Assembly: GCA_951394045.1 (NCBI GenBank) | Contig: OX595985.1 | Location: forward strand, 4,278,001 to 4,342,000 | DNA from: Nitzschia sp. DOCU1 | Lineage: Eukaryota; Bacillariophyta; Bacillariophyceae; Bacillariales; Bacillariaceae | Direction: 5' to 3' | Length of the DNA stretch: 64,000 bases | In this document: in pieces, positions 30,487-39,891 of the stretch | Position numbering within the stretch: position 1 is the first letter of the stretch | Layout: each line of letters starts with the position of its first letter | Position numbers and translations under genes: made by a program | The notes under the pieces: model-generated | Database searches by the model: none | Seen by the model: only the letters and a program-made list of their open reading frames with translations | What the model was told of the DNA's origin: nothing

Positions 30487-32685
30487 TCATGCCGGACTGA
30501 TTCCAAAGCGTTCCGCAAGCCGATCTGCTGTCACCTGCGTATGCCTATCCGTTGAAACGAAGGTGCGACGAGCAGGGACGTCGGAATCATGCAAATATGC
30601 TGCCTTGATGTGCCTTGCAACTCCTTCTTTCAATCTTACAAACGAGGGGTCAATGGAATGGAGTAAGGCATAGTCTGAGGATGAATCAAGGTACTCAACA
30701 AAAGATTCATTAGTGCGATGAAGCGCTGTCACGTGAGATTCAACTCCTTGTAACTTCACCGTTTGAGGATCCCATGGGAGATCACTCGTCACGTAAATCC
30801 ACTCGCAAGTATTCAACTCTTCTTCTGTGGGATGACGGGTCTTGAATTGTGCCTTAGTTCCTGACATTTCCAACGGTACCTGTAGGTCATTATTCAATTC
30901 AATGCTGAGCCCTCGACTGGGATCAAATGGATTGTCCCAGACGGGGACCCCAAAAGACCGTAATTGGTTGGGTTGAATCAGGCTGTGATCAATGCTCGTG
31001 CCATAACAGAGACCCTCATTAATGACAATGATGAACGTGAGCCCTGATTTTGGATCATCCCACGCAGTTGCCCCTTGACCAATCGGTACATTCCTCATGG
31101 GGCCCATGGATTCCATGTAGCCATATACATCCGCTGTCCTGGTTGAAAAGTGGAGGATCTTGAAATTTGGTCCCAGTACGCACGTATCAGCGTTAGAATC
31201 GCATTCGTTCCATGCCTCAGCCCCAGGCTCTGCCTCCGTTACATGGGGCGTTGCCACTTGTTTTACGCTTCTTCTTGAATGTACAGCCGAGATACTATAG
31301 CTGCCATCTGGGTTCTTCCGGAGTTTTACCTCCGCTCTTCCCCCCATAATGGTGCTTGCATCCGTTGTCAACTGACTGACGGTACTGGTTGTTGTTGTTG
31401 GGACGGAAATGATCGTCCCTTGCCCTTGTATGAGCGATCGCAATTCGCTTATTTCTCGTGATTGCCTCTCCAATTCTCGTTGGTGGGAGTTCACTTCGGA
31501 GGATTTTCGACTCTTTTTATAGGCCTCTCGTTGTTGCTTCAGTTTTTCTTTCTGTTCTGGCTTGAACTTGGCAAAGACGCCAGCTGGGAATTTGAAGGAA
31601 GGATGGTATTCTATCTTCGTACCATCCGTCAGTGTGATTATCTCACTATCCGTCCTTGAACGTTTTGTGGTACCTTGCTTTTGCTTGGACTTGTCCCTCT
31701 TGCTGGTCGCTTCACCCACTTGTCTTCGCTGCCTTCCATCTCCTGCAATGTCAGGGGGAAATTTGGCATTCACGGCATTCCTAAAGATAGTCATCGCTTG
31801 TGGGTAGGTCATTGTCATCGGGACCTTCGTGAGTTCTGTCCTGATTGAGGCCGCGCTAGTAGCCAAGTCAGTGGAGCGCACTTTCTTCAATAAGATTCGA
31901 ATGCGCTGGGCGTTGGAGTAGCAAGGCCTCCTTTCGTGTCTGTCAATGATCACAAATGCGTCGTTCAACTGTCGTTCAAACTTTTCCCAATACATAGTAG
32001 GCCTTTTCTCCCCTGCGTAATACAGTTTCTCCAAGGTGTCCTCGGCACCCGTTATGTCATGTGCCATGACACCCACTCCCTCGTAATGGTCGGTGAGGGC
32101 CTTGAAGTCCAATCTGCCATTGTTTTCCTGTGCATGGAATTGCACCTTCGACTCTGCCATTTCATTGCCAACAATGAGGTTCATGAGTAGGGTGTGGACT
32201 TCTGCAGCATCAATGGTGAAGCCTTCCCCATCAAGGGGTGCCATGGCCACATAGTCATCCAGGAAATCTGGGTGGGGCGTAGGGTCAGCTGCATCATTAG
32301 GCCTCACTACGTAACTGAGGGGTACCCCGTCTCGCCCAGGGATCAATCGCAGATAATTAACAAAAGTGGGCTTCCAATCAGTCCATTTTGTCTTGGGGTC
32401 AAATGGCTTAGGCTTGGCATCGGAGGCAAGGGACTCAGATTTCTTTATGAATTGTGCGTGGGTCTTGTATCGTCGCAACAAGCTACTTGCCCTGTTGGGG
32501 GGATCATCGGGGTCAAATGCCACATTGGATGGATCCCTTCCAAGTCGCTTCTCATCGCGGACCCACTGTATAAATGCCCTGATGCGCAATTTCACGCCAG
32601 GGTCTAGTCGGATTTGACCTTGCAACGTTGTCAGGTCACTGTATGACTTGAAATGCTGGTCCAACTCAGTAATAGTGAGGTCCAT
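30487..32685 (-). CDS. Copia F Gag-protease
   Basis: The 732-residue ORF has an N-terminal Gag-like helical part, a basic region (SKRDKSKQKQGTTKRSR) and a Gln-rich coiled-coil-like stretch. An aspartic protease follows with ECDSNADTCVLG as active site near residue 500. The end enters the pre-integrase region (DRHTQVTADRLAERFGI), where a TGA stops the frame. The downstream frame is the same and continues into Pol. Protease matures the polyprotein inside the particle. The copy is otherwise intact, so the TGA is either a recent CGA mutation or a programmed readthrough site. Confidence 0.85.
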   Translation of the reverse strand: MDLTITELDQHFKSYSDLTTLQGQIRLDPGVKLRIRAFIQWVRDEKRLGRDPSNVAFDPDDPPNRASSLLRRYKTHAQFIKKSESLASDAKPKPFDPKTKWTDWKPTFVNYLRLIPGRDGVPLSYVVRPNDAADPTPHPDFLDDYVAMAPLDGEGFTIDAAEVHTLLMNLIVGNEMAESKVQFHAQENNGRLDFKALTDHYEGVGVMAHDITGAEDTLEKLYYAGEKRPTMYWEKFERQLNDAFVIIDRHERRPCYSNAQRIRILLKKVRSTDLATSAASIRTELTKVPMTMTYPQAMTIFRNAVNAKFPPDIAGDGRQRRQVGEATSKRDKSKQKQGTTKRSRTDSEIITLTDGTKIEYHPSFKFPAGVFAKFKPEQKEKLKQQREAYKKSRKSSEVNSHQRELERQSREISELRSLIQGQGTIISVPTTTTSTVSQLTTDASTIMGGRAEVKLRKNPDGSYSISAVHSRRSVKQVATPHVTEAEPGAEAWNECDSNADTCVLGPNFKILHFSTRTADVYGYMESMGPMRNVPIGQGATAWDDPKSGLTFIIVINEGLCYGTSIDHSLIQPNQLRSFGVPVWDNPFDPSRGLSIELNNDLQVPLEMSGTKAQFKTRHPTEEELNTCEWIYVTSDLPWDPQTVKLQGVESHVTALHRTNESFVEYLDSSSDYALLHSIDPSFVRLKEGVARHIKAAYLHDSDVPARRTFVSTDRHTQVTADRLAERFGISPA

Positions 32686-33089
32686 GCAAGAATCAAAATC
32701 ATTTAGGAAAATGTTTGAGGCGATTCATTCCGCCCTTGTCTCTCCTTGGAAGACCTGGACATCATCGACCCCACATGCCGCAATGGCATTTCGGACAGTG
32801 AAAACAGGAGGTTCAGGAGGTACAGCTGCCATGTTCCTTTTTTTCTTACGTCCAAATAATAAAATATGATGTGAGTCAACATTCGTGTCGGCATGTGCCC
32901 CTTTTCTTCGTGTGCTTTTCTTTTATCTTTATAGTTTTTCATGGCCAAAGCCGGCGTTCTCGCGCCATGATAATGTAATTCTGCTCATCGAATCACCCGT
33001 CGGTGTCAAGCAGTCCATCGGGTGGTCCATCCGGTTTCCTGACACACCGGCAGGTTTCTATTGGGCCCTTTCCATTCGCGCTCATCTGA

Positions 33090-33106
33090 GCACCGGTCTG
33101 ATAAAC
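33090..33106 (-). other. Candidate primer-binding site of copia F
   Basis: On the minus strand GTTTATCAGACCGGTGC follows the 5' LTR. TATCAGA resembles the complement of initiator methionine tRNA 3' ends used by many copia elements (TGGTATCAGA). The match is partial and the first bases differ. Confidence 0.45.
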
Positions 33107-33316
33107 CAAATATAGTTCGTCATACATACGATCGAACGTACTTACATCTAGACTAGACTAAACGCAATAGATAGCTCTTTCAACAACATAAAAGGGAAGA
33201 TTATACGAAAAGTCAATAGAGATACTTTGGTATTGCTTCTGGATTCCAGGCCATCGATCACACTCACGTCACCACATCGCCACGTCGGCACGTTTATGAC
33301 TAACAGGATCCATTTG
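33107..33316 (-). repeat. 5' LTR of copia F
   Basis: The 210-bp LTR is identical to 26953-27162. It is followed on the right by the ACGG target duplication inside the gypsy D integrase. Confidence 0.9.
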
Positions 33317-33320
33317 ACGG

Positions 33321-35616
33321 GGTCAATGCATGTCAACGCACGGAATTGCACGTCGATGTTATTCACGGTTACCTTCCAGGGACCGATGAGATCAATGTGT
33401 ACTTCGGCCCAAGGCCAATAGGTAACGTCGCGCGGCGCTAGTTCTCCATACCCAGCGCCTTGCTGTTTGTGCTGCTTGCAGACAGCACAGTTGGCGCAGA
33501 AGGCCTCGATTGTGGCCTTGAGGTTCGGGTGATAAAAGCGCGCGCGAATCGAGTCGTACACTTGCGTCGACCCGGCGTGGCCGAGCACGCGGTGAAACCA
33601 CTCGACGGTATTCATAAGCAACACCGTCGGGATGCAAATTTTCCATCGATTGGGATTTTGCTCCCCAGGGTCGGCACGATAACAGATGATGGGGCGCCCA
33701 TCGAAGTGCCGCACTGGGAACCATTGTGGATGCTGTTGTCGCTGCGCATTCAATTCGTTGTCCTCAAATTGGTTCTCCTGTATCCAGCGAATCTCAATTG
33801 GGTTGCGCATTTGTGGCGGCGCTGGCAGATTGAGAAAACAATCCAACAATTCACCGTCATCTGTGAGCGAAAAGAAGAGCGACTCTTCCAACCCTGGCGC
33901 CGCACTCTTCCCCTCGGCGATTGACTCCATACGAGGCAAGCGAGAAAACGCGTCGCCCAAGACGTTATTTTTGCCTTCTAAGTATTGGTATGTGATGTCG
34001 TAATTCTCGAGAAAGAGTCGCCATCGAAGGACGCGAGAGTTGGTGAGAGTACGATAGGTGAGGTTTTTGTGATCGGTGTATACCTTGATGACTGCACCAA
34101 GCAGAGTAGATCGAAACTCTGACAACGTCATGACAATCACCAGTAGTTCCTTTTCCATCGTAGTGTAGTTGAGTTGCGCCGGAGTAAGCTTTTTGCTGTA
34201 GTAAGCGATGGGGAAACCGTCTTGCATGATGCATGCGCCGATTTGGTAGTCAGAGGCGTCGGTGTAAATTGCGAATGGCTTGTTGTGATCGGGAAACCGC
34301 ATCAACACGTCAGCTGCGATCACCGCCTTCATCTCTTCGAACGCCTTTTGATGTGCTTCAGTCCACTCGAACTTGCCCTTTCCTGTGAGATCGGTGAGCG
34401 GCTTGAGCACGTGAGAACGTCGCGGCCACATGTCGCGATAATAATTAACAGCGCCCAGGAAGCTGCGCAATTGCTTGATGTTTTGTGGGGCTTGCATTTT
34501 CAAGATGGCGTCGACTTTCTTATTCCATGGCTTAAGGCCAACGGGAGTTAGCCAGTAGCCTAGCCAGTCAGTCTCTTTGACGCCCCATTCGCATTTCAGG
34601 GGATTGACAATGAAGCCATTGTCGTCGAGCCGCTGGAGAATCTGGTCGAGCAGCACAATGTGCGTCTTCCAGTCCTTGGAGAATGCACCAATATTGTCTA
34701 AGTAATTTTCACAGTCGATGCCTCGGAGAACTTCTTCCATGGTCTCCTGCGCCATGTCGGGAGAACACTTTACCCCCATGGGGATACGGCAGTACTGAAA
34801 CTTGCCGTACGGAGTGACGATCGTGCAGAGATCCTTGCTCTTGTCATCGAGTTCCAGGGTGTAGAACATCATCGAGATGTCTAGCTTAGTAAAGAACTCA
34901 TACCCTGTGCGTCTTTTGAGAACTTCGTTGATACGCGGCAGTGGATAGATGCGCCGCTTGATAACCTTGTTGAGCTCACGGAAATCCGAGACCCAGCGAA
35001 CTCTGCCATCCTTCTTGGGGATGATGAACGTCGGCGACGCCCAATCCGTCGCGCCGACCGGGCGTAGAACGCCGATTTCGCAAAGATGCTCTAACTCTTT
35101 CTTGAATACGTCCTCATGTGCTCGTGGGACGGTGAAAGGTCGAGCGTGAACGGGGCGAGCGCCCGGTTCTACTTCGAGAGAGAATTGTCGATGCGGATAC
35201 TTCCGCAGTTTGTTCAAGAACAGTCGCGAGTACTTTGCCACTAGGCGCCTGATATCTTCGCGTTGAGCAGGGGTGAGATGCGTTTGTTTGCTGGCCACTT
35301 CTTCTGGAGAATGGCTCTCATACTTAGCGTCGAGGATCGTGGTAAAGCCATCGGCTTGCTTGAGAGGATCCTGTTCGTAGGTGGCGTCGGCGCCGTCGAG
35401 AACCCTGTCATGGATTTCGCCATTGGCGTAGCGCATTTGGACTTCAACGTCCATCCAGGTAACAGTGTTCTTTTCGAAGTCGAACTTCATTCTGGCCTTC
35501 CGTAGGAAGTCTCGGCCAAGAATGAGATCATAGGGGCAATCGCCACCAAATATAAAAGCGCCCTGCCCGTCGATCTTCTTGCTTCGGTCGAATTCGGGGA
35601 GAACGACTTCGCGCAA
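33321..35616 (-). pseudogene. Gypsy D Pol: RT, RNase H and integrase start
   Basis: The protease tail is YDLILGRDFLRKA. The RT has IIPKKDGRVRWVSDFRELN, FTKLDISMMF with a catalytic Asp, and NYLDNIGAF where the YxDD box should be. The second Asp is replaced by Asn, expected to abolish polymerase activity. RNase H carries YTDASDYQIGA and TDHKNLTY. Integrase has CANCAVCKQH zinc ligands and Asp in IDLIGPWK, stopping at TCIDPV where copia F inserted. Frame continuity resumes at 26948. Frame with the upstream protease is lost by an indel near 35620. Confidence 0.85.
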
Positions 35617-35963
35617 ATAAACGTAGCGTTAGTGGTGGACGTGGACTCTCGCGACGCCAACGAAGGCACACACCCTCGGGGGAGAATGCGTTCATGCGCC
35701 ATGGTTCCGTCGCCGCCCGAATCCAACAATACTCGAAGGAGTCGTCGCGAGGTGTGCCCATTGATCGTGTTGGCCACGATGAATGTCATCGGCGCTGGAG
35801 TCCTGTCGGGGCGGTACTCTTGTTCTGTGGGAGCAGAGGAAGTGTCGGCTGCAAAGTAGGCGCCTTGCATCCAATGAGAGTCGAGGGACAAGGAAAGACC
35901 AAGGGTCTTGTTAATTGTTTCATCTAAATCGTCCTCGACATTGCACTGGATCGGCACACCCCG
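35487..35963 (-). pseudogene. Gypsy D protease (frameshifted)
   Basis: Open directly after the gag TGA, this segment carries the protease active site in RVLLDSGGDGTMAHE about 80 codons in. Its correct frame is then lost around 35620, where the downstream LPEFDRSKK...ILGRDF part resumes in another frame. Retroviral-type aspartic proteases of this size process Gag and Pol. The preceding codons ISH-type acidic linker (NVEDDLDETI) resembles the gag-pol linkers of related elements. Confidence 0.75.
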
Positions 35964-36226
35964 TCAGTTGTTGCCCCAGTGGACGTGATTGTTATCACTA
36001 GTAGTAGTGTTGTTGCTACCCTGATCGTAGGCGTAGCTGGTAGCGGACGTACCGCTTGTAGTTGGCGCTGGGTTCTCCGACCCCTGGCCTTGGGCGTAGT
36101 ACGAACCATTGTTCTGTTGCCCATTTCCACGGCTGCCTCCACGGCCGGCATTGTGGTTCCGAGCGCCTCCGCGGCCGCCCGGCGAATTCCCGTTGCCATT
36201 GCCGCCTCTGCGGTAGAAGGGGCTGC
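35964..36226 (-). pseudogene. Gypsy D Gag C-terminus
   Basis: This Gly/Asn/Arg-rich tail (YRRGGNGNGN, GGRGGARNHN) ends with TGA at 35964-35966 followed by CGG, in frame with the protease. It was separated from the main Gag by the TIR element at 36227-38329. Removing 2108 bp restores the frame and joins an NPSS to PFYRR boundary without loss. RG-rich Gag tails typically bind RNA. Confidence 0.8.
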
Positions 36227-36242
36227 TATGGGTCCTGACGCC
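36227..36242 (+). repeat. Left terminal inverted repeat of the 2.1-kb element
   Basis: The 16-bp terminus TATGGGTCCTGACGCC is directly preceded by the GCTGC target duplication. The next about 60 bp are GC-rich with short palindromes (GGCGCGCC, TGCGCGCA), perhaps subterminal binding sites. Confidence 0.8.
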
Positions 36243-36509
36243 TAAATAATGGCGCGCCGGGCCGCCACCGTGCGCGCACGCACAGCTGCAAGGGATTTTA
36301 CACGAGCGCATCGCGACGAAATCCGATGACCATGGCGCAGTTTGTTGTTGCTCACAGCGACCCAAAAAACTTTATCTTAGAGTTGCTCTTTGCCTGGACA
36401 AATTGAAACTTAGCATTATCATACTCTCTTCGAACTTGCTTTCAAGTTGTCCACGGAGAGAGAGAGAATTGATTGAGATTTTAGCCACTGACTTGCACCA
36501 CAGTTTTGG

Positions 36510-37805
36510 GTGTCAACACGAGATGCCACCGAGAATGCCACCACTGTCAAGGCCGGATTTTCGGACCCCACTTGGTTAAAGTCGGCGGTTAAACGACTAC
36601 ACAATATACATAGTCATTGGTGGTGGCATGAGCGAGCCTTGATATCGGAAATCAAGCTGGGAGTACCGGAGAGTATAACGGATGGCTGGGATGTTGATCT
36701 CCTTCGTGTAAGCAAATTCGAAGAAGATCTCATGGAAATATTGGAGGTAGATGGAGACGACGTGTTTCATTGGTTGAAACAGCATGGCCTTGCGAAGCCT
36801 TTTGCTCTACTTGAGCTTAAGCGACTGGCAAGAGAAGAGCCTTCGGACCGAGATCTCTTGGGATTTTCTCAAGACTATCCGGCCATCTTCGAGACTCTAA
36901 AGTCGGCATTTCTACTGATGCCATCTGCGAGTCGTCTGGTGGAGCAACTGCATGGAATGCTGCGCTCGTTTTTAACGAGTACAAAGTTGACAGCATCACA
37001 CGAAACAACCAATCAACGCCAAGCTTACATGGTCAACCTAGAGTACAAGAACCGTGTCGAGCGTCGAACGCAAGCGGATAGCCGACGGCGGGGGGAACCA
37101 AAACAAGAACAATCATGGAAGAGCACAAAACACGAAGCTGCAAAGCCGGAGCAGCGACTCGTGGGGGAGCAAGTCCTTCGGTCAACTGCAGTCTATGAAG
37201 GAGCATATCTTCAAGAGATGCTCACAAAGGATCAACTTACTGATCTATCGGTTGCAAATTTAACTCGGAAAGGGGTCCGGGCAAAAGATAACTCAAGAAC
37301 ACAACGTCAGAAAGAAATGGCAGTGGAGAAAGCAAGGCGACGGAGAAAGAATGACAAGACCATTGATGATTTTGTGAAAGAAGGGAAGAATCAAGTAATC
37401 AAGAACGATGACGACTGGGTGGATTTCTCTATGCAACAAGCTAGAGACCGCCGTAAGGAGTTGTCCACTCAAGCCTTTTGGAAGTCACAGTCGGTTGAAA
37501 CATTGGTTCGGGTGTACAAACGAGTGTTCCCCGGGATAGGGGATGCAAAAAGCGAGTCCAAGACTGCCATCATTGCTGAAATTGCCAACTTTTTGAAGAA
37601 GAATAATCCAGACGCTATCAACATTGAAGCTGCCGTTGGAATGGAGAGAGGAGATGGTGACCAGGCAAGTGCTTTTGGGAAACGAAGGGCGGCAATGATC
37701 AAACTTTTTGATCATTCAGAAGCCCTTATTGACCCACGTTACCAAACCACAGCACAGGAAGTGTTGAACGAAGCACATGACGAAGATGAACAAGTAGAAG
37801 AGTAA
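36510..37805 (+). CDS. Unrecognised 431-residue protein of the 2.1-kb element
   Basis: I do not recognise this protein. The frame opens after a TGA at 36489. The earliest possible start is a GTG, and the first ATG is about 75 codons in, so it may be an exon: CTTGCACCACAG just upstream could be a splice acceptor. Residues 110-155 (DYPAIFETLKSAF, MPSASRLVEQLHGML) faintly resemble a hAT-type C-terminal dimerisation region. The middle is strongly basic (KARRRRKNDK). Residues about 325-370 (ETLVRVYKRVFPGIG, ESKTAIIAEIANFLKK) look SAP-like. The C-terminus is acidic. Being the only long ORF between the TIRs, it could be the transposase or a C-terminal part of it. Confidence 0.5.
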   Translation: MSTRDATENATTVKAGFSDPTWLKSAVKRLHNIHSHWWWHERALISEIKLGVPESITDGWDVDLLRVSKFEEDLMEILEVDGDDVFHWLKQHGLAKPFALLELKRLAREEPSDRDLLGFSQDYPAIFETLKSAFLLMPSASRLVEQLHGMLRSFLTSTKLTASHETTNQRQAYMVNLEYKNRVERRTQADSRRRGEPKQEQSWKSTKHEAAKPEQRLVGEQVLRSTAVYEGAYLQEMLTKDQLTDLSVANLTRKGVRAKDNSRTQRQKEMAVEKARRRRKNDKTIDDFVKEGKNQVIKNDDDWVDFSMQQARDRRKELSTQAFWKSQSVETLVRVYKRVFPGIGDAKSESKTAIIAEIANFLKKNNPDAINIEAAVGMERGDGDQASAFGKRRAAMIKLFDHSEALIDPRYQTTAQEVLNEAHDEDEQVEE

Positions 37806-37843
37806 ATAGTAGACTAACAAGTAGAAGAGTAACTAGTAGACTC
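37790..37843 (+). repeat. 27-bp tandem duplication across the stop codon
   Basis: Two 27-bp units (37790-37816, 37817-37843) beginning ACAAGTAGAAGAGTAA differ at two bases. The first unit includes the stop codon of the 431-residue ORF. It looks like a small slippage or repair duplication. Confidence 0.7.
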
Positions 37844-38126
37844 AACATATGATTATTGACGTACTCACAACAATGTGATGCCGATAGTGATCCGATGCGC
37901 ACGGGCTTGCATGTGGGGCTAAAAATATTATTTGATCAAGGTAGTCGAGTCATATTTTTGACTTGTCGGATCAAGAAATTGACTAGAATGAATAAACTAT
38001 ATTTGGCGCTCTATAGCAAAGTAAAGATACGTAGTAGAGTAAGATTTCGGTATGCATATCGTCAAAGTAATCTTTGGAGAGTGCATTGTAGGTATTAGCT
38101 TTCAATTTAGAGCATTATAAGAGAAA

Positions 38127-38249
38127 TTACACAAACTTTACTTTACAACACGGTGTATCGCGGTGACGTGGAGGGCATAATGGCTCCTTACTACAGTAGT
38201 AACACCCCTCATGACTCCAAATTTTATCCGGATGTCTTCCAGATGATGA
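38127..38249 (-). other. Short Cys/His-rich open frame near the right TIR
   Basis: Forty minus-strand codons between stops include HEGCYYCSKEPLCPPRHRD followed by TPCC, a cluster of Cys and His suggestive of a small zinc fold. A GTAAAG donor-like hexamer follows. It could be an exon of a minus-strand gene of the TIR element or chance. No start codon or acceptor can be fixed. Confidence 0.2.
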
Positions 38250-38313
38250 TTATGATAGGTTAAAATGATTAGTTGAGTTGTCGGGAGGGTTTTATTTTTA
38301 CGCGTGGCACTAC

Positions 38314-38329
38314 GGCGTCGGGACCCATA
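38314..38329 (-). repeat. Right terminal inverted repeat of the 2.1-kb element
   Basis: GGCGTCGGGACCCATA is the inverted copy of the left end with one mismatch and is followed by the GCTGC target duplication. Confidence 0.8.
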
Positions 38330-39235
38330 GCTGCTGGGATTCTGATAATAGTTCGGGGAACGAGGGTTCTGCGAGCAATTAGCCCACAAATGCGTCCCGT
38401 TATGTAGGCGGCAAGGGTTCCCTCCGTTGGAGGCCTTTTGTTTCTTTCCTTTGTCCCTCGACTTCGGGCCAGAGGAAGAAGAACCCTTACGCTTCTTGTC
38501 CAAGGATTCGTCATCGGCAGAATCTTTCATCGCCGCCGGAGGCTTCTTCTTATCGAGGATGCCTTTCTTGGTCTTCATGTACTCGATGATCTTGCGGCGA
38601 ACGGCCTGAGTTGCCGCCGCATTCGCTCCGGGCTGCGGAAGCCCGTGGAGTAGCTGGTACTCATCTTGCCAGCCTTGAGCAAAGCTCTTGAAGATTTTGT
38701 TGTTGATAACTTCTTCGGTAAGTTCCGCGTCAGCGCCGCTCAAACGGTTCGCGTAGAGGCACAAAGTCTCGATCCGAGCAACGTGTTCCTCCACATCCTT
38801 GTCTTTAGGCTTCTTGCAGTGATCACTGTCGATGTAGCGAATCAAGTCGCCACGAGGATCGCGTGAGACGGCGTAATGCGAAACAAAATCCTTGAACTCG
38901 GTGTCAAAGCGTTGGCGTGTGCGATCTGCATCGGGGATCGCGCGAACTTGATTTTCCCATTTGTGATGAGCGTTCACGTCAAGGACATCAGGGAAATACT
39001 CGAAATAATCTCCAACGTCGGCGTCGTCAAACTGGAGGTGTTCACCGCAACGAATGAACTCATCATAGACGTAGAAGAGGCCTTCGATGCCTTTGCTGCC
39101 ATCGAAGATGGGGAGTTCGCGTTGACATTGCGTACCATCGTCCATCAACACTTCGAGCTTGTGAGTCACGTAGTCCTTGACCTTGACGCGTTCCTCGTAG
39201 AGGACCAAGCTCGTTGCAATCACGTTGTTACTCAT
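38330..39235 (-). pseudogene. Gypsy D Gag, main part
   Basis: ATG at 39235 opens a frame with a capsid-like region, a KPKDKDVEEHVARIETLCLY block and a basic linker (KKRKGSSSSGPKSRDKGKK). A zinc-knuckle-like CRLHNGTHLWANC follows. The native frame continues to the NPSS codons at the TIR element boundary and resumes at 36226. Beyond the boundary the apparent C-terminus (to 38138) is transposon sequence. Gag would assemble the particle and bind RNA. Confidence 0.85.
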
Positions 39236-39271
39236 AGTTACCGATTAGATGTTAGTCTCCGCAAGGGAAAG

Positions 39272-39283
39272 CTGTAATTACAG
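39272..39283 (-). promoter_or_regulatory. Palindrome after the gypsy D 5' LTR
   Basis: The perfect 12-bp palindrome CTGTAATTACAG abuts the LTR with no gap. It sits at the primer-binding position and has the same length and AT-rich core as in elements A and B, but a different sequence. Confidence 0.65.
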
Positions 39284-39474
39284 TGACCTATCCTTGAGGA
39301 AGATGATAAAAAAGGAATTATGACCTTACGATTGAGGGGCTCCTCAGGAGCCCCAAGCTACTACTTCAAGATCCGGAGCGATGACTCCGGACTAGGATCT
39401 ATAGGTAGGTGTCCTGGGTTCATACCCTTGGACCATAGGTAGGCAGCCTCGGTCACAATGCCCGAGGTACTGCA
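39284..39474 (-). repeat. 5' LTR of gypsy D
   Basis: This 191-bp LTR matches 5805-5999. Its hairpin GGGGCTCC-TCA-GGAGCCCC (39336-39354) keeps both stem arms although the loop differs from the other LTR. The target duplication GTCAG follows at 39475-39479. Confidence 0.85.
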
Positions 39475-39479
39475 GTCAG

Positions 39480-39794
39480 TGGGCATATATTTGAAGATTC
39501 CATGCCCATATGTGTGAGAGATTCATAAGGCATATCATAGCGGACCCGGCAGTCTAATTGATCGGCATGCAGGACTGCCTCGGGACTGCACTCTATACAT
39601 TTCTATACTACTCGTAAGACCCCTTGGTCTACTCCATCCAGGCCCGACAAGAGATCCGTAACTGTCCTATCTACTACTAGGTCGTTACCCTGGTACTACT
39701 TCTTAATCTTGGTTCGGGAAGAGCAGCTTCCGAATTGGGATACTACATCTTTAAAACTAGCTCACTCTTTTATTACAAACCCGGGCTTACTGCA
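39480..39794 (+). repeat. Probable 5' LTR of gypsy E
   Basis: About 315 bp without ORFs start TGGGCATATATTTG and end CTTACTGCA, with gag about 100 bp downstream. No second LTR exists in the window to confirm it. The TGCA end and the palindrome that follows match the pattern of the other gypsy families. Confidence 0.45.
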
Positions 39795-39795
39795 C

Positions 39796-39805
39796 TCTGA
39801 TCAGA
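39796..39805 (+). promoter_or_regulatory. Palindrome after the gypsy E LTR
   Basis: The perfect 10-bp palindrome TCTGATCAGA begins two bases after the putative LTR end TGCA. It is shorter than in the other families. It also contains ATCAGA, part of the classical initiator-tRNA complement, so a conventional primer site is not excluded. Confidence 0.45.
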
Positions 39806-39891
39806 AACTACGTGAGATTTCGTAACGAGCCGTGTATCGCAATGATAGGCGACCTTCAAAACAACTTTCAAGACAACTTATCTTCAAGACC

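Larger units (their letters stand above)
26953..33316 (-). mobile_element. Copia element F, young, inserted in gypsy D integrase
   Basis: Two 210-bp LTRs (26953-27162, 33107-33316) are identical by eye over their full length. The 4-bp sequence ACGG flanks both ends (26949-26952, 33317-33320). The LTR ends are CAAAT...ATTTG rather than TG...CA. The interior holds Gag-protease and Pol in one frame, separated by a single TGA. A tRNA-type primer site follows the 5' LTR, and a purine tract GATCGAGGGGAC precedes the 3' LTR. It is the most recent insertion in the central nest. Confidence 0.9.
36227..38329. mobile_element. 2.1-kb DNA element with 16-bp TIRs, unclassified
   Basis: The ends are TATGGGTCCTGACGCC (36227-36242) and its inverted copy GGCGTCGGGACCCATA (38314-38329), with one mismatch in 16. 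GCTGC lies on both sides (36222-36226, 38330-38334) as a 5-bp target duplication. The element interrupts gypsy D gag, and excision restores the gag frame exactly. It contains one long plus-strand ORF (36510-37805) that I do not recognise. A TIR plus a 5-bp duplication says cut-and-paste DNA transposon. I cannot match the termini to a superfamily. Confidence 0.8.
5805..39474 (-). mobile_element. Gypsy element D, host of the central nest
   Basis: LTRs at 5805-5999 and 39284-39474 are near-identical, begin with TG and end with CA on both strands, and are flanked by GTCAG at 5800-5804 and 39475-39479. On the minus strand the native order is LTR, gag, protease, RT-RNase H, integrase, polypurine tract, LTR. 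Three insertions split it: the gypsy A array (6323-26533), copia F (26953-33316) and a TIR element (36227-38329). Subtracting these leaves about 5 kb, a normal gypsy length. The protease carries a frameshift, the RT box is YLDN, and the integrase has a stop, so D is dead. Confidence 0.85.

Noticed and set aside
33148..33316. C-terminal tail of gypsy D Pol
   Set aside because: It is copia F LTR sequence. The true integrase continues at 26948.
38138..38313. Extra C-terminal residues of gypsy D Gag
   Set aside because: They are inside the inverted-repeat element; excision joins the gag codons elsewhere in frame.
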